Assembly: GCF_001457025.1 (NCBI RefSeq)
Contig: NZ_KQ758601.1
Span: forward strand, 124,001-188,000
DNA from: Pseudarthrobacter enclensis
GTDB taxonomy: Bacteria; Actinomycetota; Actinomycetes; Actinomycetales; Micrococcaceae
Direction of reading: 5' to 3'
Length of the DNA stretch: 64,000 nucleotides
In this document: one piece after another, positions 25,367-33,729 of the stretch
Layout: each line of letters starts with the position of its first letter
Numbering within the stretch: the stretch's first letter is position 1
The notes under the pieces: generated by a model
Told to the model about the DNA's origin: nothing
The model's database searches: none
The model's input: the letters and a program-made list of their open reading frames with translations, nothing else
Program-made: the position numbers and the translations under genes

Positions 25367-27007
25367 ATGAACAACATCAAGAACCTGCCGCTGGTCAATG
25401 ACGCCAGCCGCCGGAACTTCCTGAAGCTCGGCGGGGCCATGGGCCTGGCCGCAGCCTTCGCCGGCTCCCTCGCTGCCTGCGGCGGCCCCGCGGCCACCAC
25501 CACGGGCGCCACGGAGAACACCTCGCCCATCAACAAGGACCTCACCATCGAGGCCGGCATCTCCTACGCACTGTCCACCGGCTTCGACCCCATCTCCTCC
25601 TCCGGCGCCACCCCCATGGCCGCCAACCTGCACGTGTTCGAGGGCCTCATCGAGCTGCATCCGGCCACCCGCGAGCCGTACAACGCCCTGGCCGCGGCAG
25701 ACCCCAAGATGGTCAGCGACACCCAGTACCAGGTAACCCTCCGCGACGGCGCGGTCTTCCACGACGGTTCCCCGGTCACCGCCGAGGACGTGGTGTTCTC
25801 CTTCACCCGCGTGATGGACCCCGCCAACAAGTCGCTGTTCTCTCAGTTCATCCCGTTCATCAAGGAGGTCAAGGCCCTCGACGCAAAGACCGTTGAGTTC
25901 ACCCTCAAGTACGCGTTCCCCGGCTTCGGCCCGCGCATTTCCGTGGTGAAGGTGGTCCCCAAGGCGCTCACCAACTTCCCGTTCGGCTCCGACCAGCTGA
26001 AATCCTTCGACGCCAAGCCCGTAGGCACCGGCCCCTACAAGCTCATCTCCGCCGTCAAGGACGACAAGATCGTCTTTGAGGCCAACCAGGCCTACAACGG
26101 CCCCATGCCTGCGCTGGCCAAGGGCATGACCTGGCTGCTGCTCTCCGACGCCGCCGCCCGCGTCACCGCCATGCAGTCCGGCCGCGTCCAGGCCATCGAG
26201 GACGTCCCCTACCTGGACATGGAGGGCCTCAAGTCGGCCGCCACGGTCGAAGCGGTGCAGTCCTTTGGCCTGCTGTTCATGATGTTCAACTGCAACGCCG
26301 CCCCCTTCAACAACAAGTTGGTCCGCCAGGCCCTCCATTACGGTCTGGACAAGGATTCCATCATCAAGAAGGCCCTGTTCGGCAACGCGAAGCCGGCCAG
26401 CTCCTACTTCCATGAAGGCCACCCGGACTACGTCAAGGCCAAGAACGTCTACGGCTACGACGCCAAGAAGGCCGAGGACCTCCTGAAGGAAGCCGGCGTC
26501 ACCAGCCTGGAATTCGAACTGCTCACCACGGACACCGCCTGGGTCAAGGACGTGGCACCGCTGATGCTCGAATCCTGGAACAAGATCCCCGGTGTCAAGG
26601 TCACGCTGAAGAACCTGCAGTCCGGCGCCCTGTACACGGACCGCGTGGCCAAGGGCGATTACAAGGTTGTTGCCGCCCCGGGCGATCCCTCGGTGTTCGG
26701 CAACGACGCAGACCTGCTGCTGAGCTGGTTCTACGCCGGCGACACTTGGATGAAGAACCGCGCTTTCTGGGGCGACACCCCGGAGCGCGCCCAGCTGGTG
26801 GACCTGATGTCCAAGGCCGGCCAGGCATCCAAGGACGACGCCAAGAAGCTGACCGGCGAGATCGTGGACCTGGTGTCCGAAGAGGTCCCGCTGTACCCGC
26901 TGTTCCACCGCCAGCTTCCCAGCGCCTGGGACGCCAAGAAACTGAGCGGCTTCAAGCCCCTCCCCACCACCGGAGTGTCCTTCGTTGGTGTGGGCCGCAC
27001 CGCCTAG
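25367..27007 (+). CDS. Substrate-binding lipoprotein of a SatA/SiaE-type sialic acid ABC importer
   Basis: A 546-residue family 5 solute-binding protein (dipeptide/nickel type). The N-terminus carries a twin-arginine motif SRRNFLK at residues 14-20 and a lipobox LAAC with Cys 38, so it is folded before Tat export and then lipid-anchored. Family motifs include LYEGL-like [15 protein letters not shown]-like [24 protein letters not shown] and PVGTGPYKL. The gene order SBP, permease, permease-ATPase fusion, ATPase matches SatABCD of Haemophilus ducreyi and SiaEFGI of Corynebacterium glutamicum, and nanA-nanK-nanE-nagA follow directly. Sialic acid specificity is therefore inferred from context. 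ATG 25367 follows GGTGAGG closely; ATG 25355 is possible. Confidence 0.88.
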   Translation: MNNIKNLPLVNDASRRNFLKLGGAMGLAAAFAGSLAACGGPAATTTGATENTSPINKDLTIEAGISYALSTGFDPISSSGATPMAANLHVFEGLIELHPATREPYNALAAADPKMVSDTQYQVTLRDGAVFHDGSPVTAEDVVFSFTRVMDPANKSLFSQFIPFIKEVKALDAKTVEFTLKYAFPGFGPRISVVKVVPKALTNFPFGSDQLKSFDAKPVGTGPYKLISAVKDDKIVFEANQAYNGPMPALAKGMTWLLLSDAAARVTAMQSGRVQAIEDVPYLDMEGLKSAATVEAVQSFGLLFMMFNCNAAPFNNKLVRQALHYGLDKDSIIKKALFGNAKPASSYFHEGHPDYVKAKNVYGYDAKKAEDLLKEAGVTSLEFELLTTDTAWVKDVAPLMLESWNKIPGVKVTLKNLQSGALYTDRVAKGDYKVVAAPGDPSVFGNDADLLLSWFYAGDTWMKNRAFWGDTPERAQLVDLMSKAGQASKDDAKKLTGEIVDLVSEEVPLYPLFHRQLPSAWDAKKLSGFKPLPTTGVSFVGVGRTA

Positions 27008-27028
27008 CCCTACCCACCGGAGACTACA

Positions 27029-27985
27029 TTGAGCACCATATTGCGACTGCTGGGCCGACGGCTCGCAGCCCTGCCGCTGATGGTCCTAGGCATCACCCTG
27101 CTGGTGTTCCTGGTCCTGCAGGCAGCCCCCGGAGACCAGGCCAGCAGCGCCCTGGGCGAGGGCGCCAGCGAAGAGGCCAAGGAACAGTACCGGCAGGCAA
27201 ACGGCCTGAACGATCCGCTGCTGCTGCAGTATGTGCGGTTCCTGGGCAAGCTCCTCCAGTTTGACCTGGGCGTCACCACGCCCCCTGCCAAGTCCGTGGC
27301 GGGCATGATCGGCTCCGCGTTCCCCCTGACGCTGCAGCTGACCTTCCTGGGCGTCGTCATCGCCATCGTGGTCTCCCTGGTGTTCGGCATCATCGGCGCC
27401 CTGTACCGGGACAAGTGGCAGGACCAGCTGGTCCGCGTGTTCTCCATCGCCGCGGTGGCAACGCCGTCGTTTTGGCTGGGCATCCTCCTGATCCAGTGGT
27501 TCGCCCTGGGTCCGGCAGCGATGTTCCCGTCCGGCGGCATTGCCACCCCGGAGTCCGGCTTCGGCGGCTGGCTCAACTCGATGGCGCTGCCCGCCCTGGC
27601 CCTCGGCATCCCGGTGTCAGCCTCGCTCATCCGGGTGGTCCGCACCTCCATGGTGGAGGAGCTGGACCGGGACTACGTCCGCACCGCCATCGGCAACGGC
27701 GTGCCCTACCGCGAAGTGGTGTCCAAGAACGTGCTCCGCAACGCACTCGTCACTCCGGTGACCGTGCTGGGACTGCGGATCGGCTACCTGCTGGGCGGCG
27801 CCGTCGTCATCGAAATGATCTTCGCGCTGCCCGGCATGGGCCAGCTGATCCTCAACGGCATCACCAACCTGGACGTGAACCTGGTGCAGGGCGTGGTGCT
27901 CACCATCTCCGTCACCTTCGTCCTGGTGAACATCGCCGTGGACCTGCTCTACCTGCTCATCAACCCCCGAATCAGGACCGTGTGA
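27029..27985 (+). CDS. ABC importer permease (DppB type; SatB/SiaF-like)
   Basis: A 318-residue membrane protein with six predicted helices and the DppB/OppB signature: LLGRRLAALPLMVLGITLLVF at the start, and the conserved EAA-like loop (MVEELDRDYVRTAI, PYREVVSKNVLRNA) before the last helices. TTG start with CCGGAGAC seven bases upstream. It follows the binding-protein gene by 21 bases and precedes the fused permease-ATPase by 3 bases, so it is in one operon and forms the channel with the next gene's permease half. Confidence 0.88.
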   Translation: MSTILRLLGRRLAALPLMVLGITLLVFLVLQAAPGDQASSALGEGASEEAKEQYRQANGLNDPLLLQYVRFLGKLLQFDLGVTTPPAKSVAGMIGSAFPLTLQLTFLGVVIAIVVSLVFGIIGALYRDKWQDQLVRVFSIAAVATPSFWLGILLIQWFALGPAAMFPSGGIATPESGFGGWLNSMALPALALGIPVSASLIRVVRTSMVEELDRDYVRTAIGNGVPYREVVSKNVLRNALVTPVTVLGLRIGYLLGGAVVIEMIFALPGMGQLILNGITNLDVNLVQGVVLTISVTFVLVNIAVDLLYLLINPRIRTV

Positions 27986-27988
27986 CCC

Positions 27989-30127
27989 ATGCGCAGCAAA
28001 CTCGCTGAACGTCTGAGCGCCCCCGGCCTCCGCCTCAAGGCCTTGCCCTGGGGCTCCCGGCTGGCCCTCGCCTTCCTGGTGGTGATCGCCGCCGCCGCCG
28101 TGTTCGCCCCGGTCCTGGCCCCGCACGACCCGCTGGAGACCTTCATGCCGGCCACTCCCCCGGGTGCCGAGCACTTCTTCGGCACCGACCGGCTGGGTCG
28201 CGACATCTTCTCGCGCCTGCTGTACGGCTCGCAGTCTTCCCTGATGATCGGCCTCGGCGCCGTGGGCCTGGCGGTGCTGGTGGGGGCCCTCCTGGGCTCG
28301 CTGGCCGCCACGTCCAGCAAGGCCGTCAATGAACTCATCATGCGGATCATGGACATCCTGATGGCGTTCCCCGGCATCGCCCTGGCCGCGGTGCTGCTGG
28401 CGGCGTTCGGCAACTCGGTGCCCACCATCATTGTTGCCATCGCCATCATCTACACGCCGCAGCTGGCCCGGGTGGTCCGCGCCAACGTCCTGGCCCAGTA
28501 CGGCGAAGACTATGTCCGCGCCGAGCGGGTCATTGGTGCCGGCCGGTTCTACATCCTGGTCAAGCACATTGTGCGCAATACTGCCGCCCCCGTGCTGGTG
28601 TTCGCCACGGTGATGGTGGCGGACGCCATCATCCTTGAGGCCTCGCTGTCCTTCCTGGGCGCCGGCGTCCAGGACCCCGCCCCGTCCTGGGGCAACGTGA
28701 TTTCCTACGGCCGCAACCTGGTCCTGTCCGGCGGCTGGTGGGCCACCACCTTCGCCGGCCTCACCATTCTCCTCACCGTCCTGGCGCTGAACATCCTCGC
28801 TGAGGGACTCACCGACGCCATGGTCAACCCCCGGCTGCGGCGCGCGCCGGCGGTGAAGGACGACGACGGTGCTGCCGCTTCGGTGGCCGGCGCCGCCGTC
28901 ACCGGCTCCGCGGTGGACACGGAAGTGGCCACCTCGGTTGCCCAGCCGTCGGTCGTGGAACAGCACGAGCTCGACGGCGTCCTGCCGGCTTCGGGAACAA
29001 CCCCCACCGAAGGCCGGCAGGACACCTCAGCGGTCCTCACCGACGTTCGCACTGCCGCAGCCAACCCGCACGCACTGCTGGACCGCGAGCTGGAGCTGCT
29101 CGCCGCCGTCGAGGCCACCCGCACGGACCGCCTCCCCCAGGTCCCCGCGGACGCCCGGACGGTCCTCGAGGTCAGGAACCTCTCCATCCGCTTCCCCGAC
29201 CGGTTCGGTGAGACGGCCATCGTGGACAACGTGTCCTTCACCGTCCGCGAAGGCGAAACCATGGGCCTGGTGGGCGAATCCGGCTGCGGCAAGTCCATCA
29301 CGTCGCTGGCCGTCATGGGCCTGCTGCCCAAGACCGCCCGGATCACCGGGTCCATCATGTTCGACGGCAAGGAACTCCTGGACCCGGGCACCAGCCACAG
29401 CAACGCCAAGGCCTACCAGGGCCTGCGCGGCGAGCAGATTGCCATGGTCTACCAGGACGCACTCAGCTCACTGAACCCGTCCATGAAGATCAAGGACCAG
29501 ATGCTGCAGCTGACCCGTCGCGGCGGCCGGAAGACCCCGGCCGAGCTGCTGGAAATGGTGAAGCTGGACCCCGTCCGCACCCTGGCCAGCTACCCGCACG
29601 AGCTCTCCGGCGGCCAGCGGCAGCGCGTCCTGATCGCCATGGCCCTGTCCCGCTCGCCCAAGATCGTGGTGGCGGACGAGCCCACCACCGCCCTGGACGT
29701 CACCGTGCAGAAGCAGGTGGTTGACCTGCTCAACGAACTCCGTGAGGAACTGGGCTTCGCCATGGTCTTCGTCAGCCACGACCTCGCCCTCGTGGCGTCG
29801 CTGGCGCACCGCATCACGGTCATGTACGCCGGCCAGGTGGTGGAATCGGCCCAGGCTTCCGAACTGCTGCAGAACCCGAAGCACGAATACACCCGCGGGC
29901 TCCTGGGCGCCGTGCTTTCCATCGAGGCCGACGCCGCACGCCTGCACCAGATCCCCGGCACGGTCCCCTCCCCCAGCGACTTCGCCCCCGGCGACCGGTT
30001 CGCGCCGCGGTCCCTGCGCAGCGACGCCGACCCCAACCAGCGGCTGGTCCTCACCGCCGTGGCCTCGGCCCACGGCGGGGATGCGGACCACTACTGGGCC
30101 AGCCACCTCAAGGAGGATGCCAAGTGA
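27989..30127 (+). CDS. Fused ABC importer permease-ATPase (DppC-DppD; SatC/SiaG-like)
   Basis: A 712-residue fusion. Residues ~1-285 are a DppC-type permease (PLETFMPATPPGAEHFFGTDRLGRD; loop YVRAERVIGAGRF). Residues ~285-388 are a low-complexity linker rich in Ala, Val, Thr and Ser. Residues ~390-690 are a DppD-type ATPase: Walker A GESGCGKS near 430, signature LSGGQRQRV near 540, Walker B VVADEPTTALD near 560 and the oligopeptide-family C-terminal extension. The same permease-ATPase fusion is reported in the sialic acid importers SatABCD and SiaEFGI, which supports the substrate assignment. Start ATG 27989; the end overlaps the next gene by GTGA. Confidence 0.88.
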   Translation: MRSKLAERLSAPGLRLKALPWGSRLALAFLVVIAAAAVFAPVLAPHDPLETFMPATPPGAEHFFGTDRLGRDIFSRLLYGSQSSLMIGLGAVGLAVLVGALLGSLAATSSKAVNELIMRIMDILMAFPGIALAAVLLAAFGNSVPTIIVAIAIIYTPQLARVVRANVLAQYGEDYVRAERVIGAGRFYILVKHIVRNTAAPVLVFATVMVADAIILEASLSFLGAGVQDPAPSWGNVISYGRNLVLSGGWWATTFAGLTILLTVLALNILAEGLTDAMVNPRLRRAPAVKDDDGAAASVAGAAVTGSAVDTEVATSVAQPSVVEQHELDGVLPASGTTPTEGRQDTSAVLTDVRTAAANPHALLDRELELLAAVEATRTDRLPQVPADARTVLEVRNLSIRFPDRFGETAIVDNVSFTVREGETMGLVGESGCGKSITSLAVMGLLPKTARITGSIMFDGKELLDPGTSHSNAKAYQGLRGEQIAMVYQDALSSLNPSMKIKDQMLQLTRRGGRKTPAELLEMVKLDPVRTLASYPHELSGGQRQRVLIAMALSRSPKIVVADEPTTALDVTVQKQVVDLLNELREELGFAMVFVSHDLALVASLAHRITVMYAGQVVESAQASELLQNPKHEYTRGLLGAVLSIEADAARLHQIPGTVPSPSDFAPGDRFAPRSLRSDADPNQRLVLTAVASAHGGDADHYWASHLKEDAK

Positions 30128-30930
30128 GCATTTCCACCGGACAGCCGGTCATTGAGCTCAAGGACGTCAAGGTCCACCACCGGGCACGCACCGGCGGCCT
30201 TTTCCGGCCCAACGTGGTCAAAGCCGTCAATGGCGTGGACTTCAGCATCAGCCGCGGCGAAACCGTGGGCATCGTGGGTGAATCCGGCTGCGGCAAGTCC
30301 ACCCTCGCCTCCGTGCTGGTGGGCCTGCAGGCGCCCACCTCCGGGCAGGTGCTGTTCCACGGCAAGCCCGCCATCAAGCGCAGCGCCGCCATGCGGAAAG
30401 AGTTTGGCCGCTCCGTGTCGGTGGTGTTCCAGGACCCCGCCACAGCCCTGAACCCGCGTATGACCATTCAGGACATCCTCACCGACCCGCTCCAGGTGCA
30501 CGGGATCGGCAACGCTGCCAGCCGCGCCGCCAAGGTCAAGGAACTGCTGGCGCTGGTGGGCCTGCCGGCCTCCGCGGCTGAAGTGACGCCGTCGCAGGTG
30601 TCCGGCGGCCAGAGGCAGCGCGTGGCCATCGCGCGGGCGCTGGCGCTGGATCCGGACATCATCGTGGCGGACGAGCCGACGTCGGCCCTGGATGTCTCCG
30701 TCCGCGCGCAGGTCCTGAACCTGCTCTCCGACCTGAAGGCGCGCCTGAACCTGGGCATGGTGTTCATCTCGCACGACATCCAGACCGTCCGCTACGTCTC
30801 CGACCGCATCTGCGTCATGTACTTCGGCCAGATCGTCGAGGAGGGCCCGGCCGCGCAGGTGTTCGACAACCCCAGCAACGACTACACCAAGAAGCTCCTC
30901 GGCGCGGCCCCCAGCCTGCTGCACACCTAG
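30124..30930 (+). CDS. ABC importer second ATPase (DppF type; SatD/SiaI-like)
   Basis: A 268-residue ATPase with Walker A GESGCGKST near residue 50, Q-loop VVFQDPATALNPR, signature [15 protein letters not shown], Walker B IIVADEPTSALDVS and H-loop FISHDI. Its GTG start overlaps the stop of the fused permease-ATPase (GTGA), so it is translationally coupled. It supplies the second nucleotide-binding domain of the importer. Confidence 0.9.
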   Translation: MSISTGQPVIELKDVKVHHRARTGGLFRPNVVKAVNGVDFSISRGETVGIVGESGCGKSTLASVLVGLQAPTSGQVLFHGKPAIKRSAAMRKEFGRSVSVVFQDPATALNPRMTIQDILTDPLQVHGIGNAASRAAKVKELLALVGLPASAAEVTPSQVSGGQRQRVAIARALALDPDIIVADEPTSALDVSVRAQVLNLLSDLKARLNLGMVFISHDIQTVRYVSDRICVMYFGQIVEEGPAAQVFDNPSNDYTKKLLGAAPSLLHT

Positions 30931-30967
30931 ACCACCCCTTTTCCAACCCAGTTATCGGAGTATTCCT

Positions 30968-31897
30968 TTGTCTTCCCAGTTTTCCGGCGTTATCCCGCCG
31001 GTCGTCACTCCCCGCCACGCAGACGGCAGCATTGACACCGCCTCCCTGCACAACCTCACCAACCACCTGCTCGACGGCGGCGTGTCCGGCCTGTTCGTCC
31101 TGGGCTCCTCCGCCGAGGTGCCGTACATGACGACGGCCGAACGTGACCTGGTGGTGGGCACCATCGCCGAGGCCAACGCCGCCGCCGGCGAGCGCGCCGT
31201 ACCGCTGATCGTCGGCGCCAACGAGCAGACCACCAACCGCGTCATTGACGAAGCCAAGCGCGTGATCGACCTCGGCGCCGACGCGATCGTGGTCACCTCG
31301 ATGTACTACGCCATCGGCAACGCGGCGGAAACCGAGACGCACTTCCGCAGCATCCACGCCGCGGTCGGCAAGCCGGTCTTCGCTTACGACGTGCCCGTCC
31401 GCACGCACTTCAAGCTCCCCACCGACCTGCTGGTCCGGCTGGGCCGCGAAGGCGTCATCGCCGGCGTCAAGGACTCCTCGGGTGACGATGTCTCCTTCCG
31501 GCAGCTCCTGCTCGCCGCCCGGGACATCGACAACTTCGACATTTTCACCGGCCACGAAGTGGTGGTGGACGGCGCCCTGCTGGGCGGCGCCCAGGGCGTG
31601 GTCCCGGGCCTGGGCAACGTGGACCCGCGCGGCTACCGCAACCTGGTGGACGCTGCAGAAGCCGGCGACTGGGCCAAGGCCGCGGCAGAGCAGGACCGCC
31701 TGGCCGACCTGTTCGAGATCGTCTACACCCCCAACGGCCGCGTCTCCGGCGGAGCTGCCGGCCTCGGCGCGTTCAAGACCGCCCTGCAGATCATGGGCGT
31801 CATCGAGTCCAACACCATGAGCGCGCCAATGCCTGCCCTCAACGAGGACGAGACCACGGCCATCAAGGTCATCCTCGAACGCAACGGCCTGGTCTAG
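30968..31897 (+). CDS. nanA: N-acetylneuraminate lyase (DapA/NanA family)
   Basis: Splits N-acetylneuraminate into N-acetylmannosamine and pyruvate through a Schiff base. The 309-residue barrel has the Schiff-base Lys 168 in AGVKDSSGD, the catalytic Tyr 140 in FAYDVPV and a substrate loop GSSAE where many family members have GSTGE. Sequence alone does not separate it from dihydrodipicolinate synthase paralogues, but its place between the importer and nanK-nanE-nagA makes the lyase role the best call. TTG start with CGGAG eight bases upstream. Confidence 0.85.
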   Translation: MSSQFSGVIPPVVTPRHADGSIDTASLHNLTNHLLDGGVSGLFVLGSSAEVPYMTTAERDLVVGTIAEANAAAGERAVPLIVGANEQTTNRVIDEAKRVIDLGADAIVVTSMYYAIGNAAETETHFRSIHAAVGKPVFAYDVPVRTHFKLPTDLLVRLGREGVIAGVKDSSGDDVSFRQLLLAARDIDNFDIFTGHEVVVDGALLGGAQGVVPGLGNVDPRGYRNLVDAAEAGDWAKAAAEQDRLADLFEIVYTPNGRVSGGAAGLGAFKTALQIMGVIESNTMSAPMPALNEDETTAIKVILERNGLV

Positions 31898-31902
31898 TTG
31901 CT

Positions 31903-31985
31903 GCGGGTGGTGGCGACATTTTCCGGCTGCTGCGCTCGTTCCTCACGCAACAACGCAGCCTACGAAAATGCCACCACCATCCGCT
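31903..31985. repeat. Long imperfect inverted repeat between nanA and nanK (REP-like)
   Basis: Arms of about 30 bases (GCGG-TGGTGGCG-ATTTTC-GGCTGC and its imperfect complement) face each other around a GCGCTCGTTCCTCACGCAAC centre. In RNA this forms a strong hairpin inside the nan operon, which could be a mobile REP-type palindrome, a processing site or a partial terminator. Confidence 0.6.
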
Positions 31986-32035
31986 ACTTGGCCGTCCGGT
32001 GATCGATCCTGTCGAGATCCCCTGTTAGGAAGAAA

Positions 32036-33043
32036 ATGATGTACGCGATCGGTGTTGACCTTGGGGGCACCAAGACTGCTGCCGGGGTTGTTTCCGATGC
32101 CGGTGAGGTGTTGTTTTCGGAGACCCTCCGCACCCTTAACCGGTCCGGCGGTGCGGCCATCCTTGATGCCACGGCAGGCCTTGTTGCCGGGCTGTTCCGG
32201 CAGGCGTCCGACGCCGGCGTCACGGTGGGGTGCGTGGGTGTCGGGTCCGCCGGGGTCATTGATGCCGCGCGCGGCACCGTGGTTTCCGCCACGGACGCCA
32301 TCTCCGGCTGGGCCGGGACGGCACTCACCGCAGGCCTGGCCGCACGGCTGGGCCTGCCGGCGTCGTCCGTCCTGGCGGTGAACGACGTGCACGCCCACGC
32401 GTTGGGCGAGGCGTGGACCGGGGCAGCCGCGGGGACCTCAAGTTCGCTGCTGGTGGCGTTCGGCACCGGCGTTGGCGGCAGCTTCGTGCTGGGCGGCGCC
32501 CCTGTGCTGGGCCACCGTCACGCCGGCGGGCATGTGGGGCACTTTGCTTCCCCGTACGCGTACGACGGCGGCACCCCTCTTCCGTGCGTCTGCGGCAGCG
32601 CCGGGCATGTGGAGGCCATCGCATCCGGCCCGGCCATCCTTGAGTTGTATATCCGCCGGGGCGGGCAGGCGTCCGTGCCGGATACCCGGGCTGTGTTCGC
32701 GTTGGCCGGCTCGGGCGATGCTGTTGCCTGCCAGGCCATAAATGTGGCTGCCGCCGCTGCGGGCCAGGCGGTGGGCGGACTGGCCAACATCCTGGACCCC
32801 GAGGTGGTGCTGGTCTCCGGAGGCCTGGCCGATGCCGGTGCCCGCTGGTGGGCCCCCATGGAAGCGGCGCTGCGCGCGGAACTGCTTCCGGCACTGGCCG
32901 GGGTTCCCGTCCGGCGGGCAGCCCTGGGGAACGCCGCCGCGATGGTTGGCGCCGCCCGCCTTGTCCTTGATTCCCCCATGGCCCGCCCTGCCGCCTCCAG
33001 CGCGTCCGGTTGCGCTGCTGCCCCGACATCCCAGAGGATCTGA
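32036..33043 (+). CDS. nanK: N-acetylmannosamine kinase (ROK family)
   Basis: Phosphorylates N-acetylmannosamine to ManNAc-6-P. The 335-residue ROK protein has the ATP-binding DLGGTKT motif at residues 8-14, the catalytic-site VNDVHAHALGE, FGTGVGG and the ROK zinc region GHVGHF...CVCGSAGHVEAIASG. The third Cys of the usual CxCGxxGCxE is His here, which may still bind zinc. Two adjacent ATGs (32036, 32039) both suit the AGGAAGA site. Placed between nanA and nanE, two bases from the latter, which supports the ManNAc kinase role over glucokinase. Confidence 0.85.
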   Translation: MMYAIGVDLGGTKTAAGVVSDAGEVLFSETLRTLNRSGGAAILDATAGLVAGLFRQASDAGVTVGCVGVGSAGVIDAARGTVVSATDAISGWAGTALTAGLAARLGLPASSVLAVNDVHAHALGEAWTGAAAGTSSSLLVAFGTGVGGSFVLGGAPVLGHRHAGGHVGHFASPYAYDGGTPLPCVCGSAGHVEAIASGPAILELYIRRGGQASVPDTRAVFALAGSGDAVACQAINVAAAAAGQAVGGLANILDPEVVLVSGGLADAGARWWAPMEAALRAELLPALAGVPVRRAALGNAAAMVGAARLVLDSPMARPAASSASGCAAAPTSQRI

Positions 33044-33045
33044 CC

Positions 33046-33729
33046 ATGCTCCTGTCCCCCGATGCCCTCGAATCCCTGCGTGGACGGCTCATTGTGTCCT
33101 GCCAGGCATATCCGGGTGAGCCGATGCGCGATCCCCGGACCACGGCACAGGTGGCTGCGTCCGCTGTGACCGGCGGCGCAGCGGCGGTCCGCGTGCAGGG
33201 CCTGGCGGACGTGCAGCACACCCGGTCAGCCGTGGAAGTGCCGGTGATCGGGCTGTGGAAGGACGGGCATGACGGCGTCTTCATCACGCCGACCCTCCGG
33301 CATGCCCTCGCCGTGGCCAACGCCGGAGCCCACGTGGTGGCGATTGACGGGACGCGGCGTGAACGTCCGGACGGCCTTTCCCTGGCGCAGACCGTGGCGG
33401 GTATCCACGCGGAATCGCATGCCCTGGTAATGGCGGACTGCGGGTCGCTGCAGGATGCTGCTGCGGCGGTCGACGCCGGAGCAGACCTGGTGGGCACCAC
33501 CCTGGCCGGCTACAGCGGCGAGCGCCCCAAAACCTCCGGGCCGGACCTGGACCTGCTGGCGGAGATTGCGGCGGCCGGGTTTGGTGTCCCCCTGATCGCC
33601 GAGGGCCGGATCCACACCCCTGCCCACGCCCGCCAGGCGCTCGACGCCGGTGCATTCGCCGTGGTGGTGGGCACCGCCATCACGCACCCGGCCACCATTA
33701 CCGGCTGGTTTGTGGACGCGCTGGCATGA
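33046..33729 (+). CDS. nanE: N-acetylmannosamine-6-phosphate 2-epimerase
   Basis: Converts ManNAc-6-P to GlcNAc-6-P. The 227-residue barrel has family motifs: LIVSCQAYPGEPM, the catalytic Lys in PVIGLWKDGH, VAIDGTRRERP, VMADCGSLQDA, GTTLAGYS and PLIAEGRIHTP. ATG 33046 has AGAGGA eight bases upstream and lies two bases after the nanK stop; its own stop overlaps nagA (ATGA). The assignment is secure. Confidence 0.93.
   Translation: MLLSPDALESLRGRLIVSCQAYPGEPMRDPRTTAQVAASAVTGGAAAVRVQGLADVQHTRSAVEVPVIGLWKDGHDGVFITPTLRHALAVANAGAHVVAIDGTRRERPDGLSLAQTVAGIHAESHALVMADCGSLQDAAAAVDAGADLVGTTLAGYSGERPKTSGPDLDLLAEIAAAGFGVPLIAEGRIHTPAHARQALDAGAFAVVVGTAITHPATITGWFVDALA

Noticed and set aside
25331..26908. 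A 525-codon minus-strand frame
   Set aside because: It is antisense to the substrate-binding lipoprotein gene, which is well supported.
30968..31897. Dihydrodipicolinate synthase (dapA) as main call
   Set aside because: Family motifs allow it, but the surrounding importer, nanK, nanE and nagA favour N-acetylneuraminate lyase; kept as a stated alternative.
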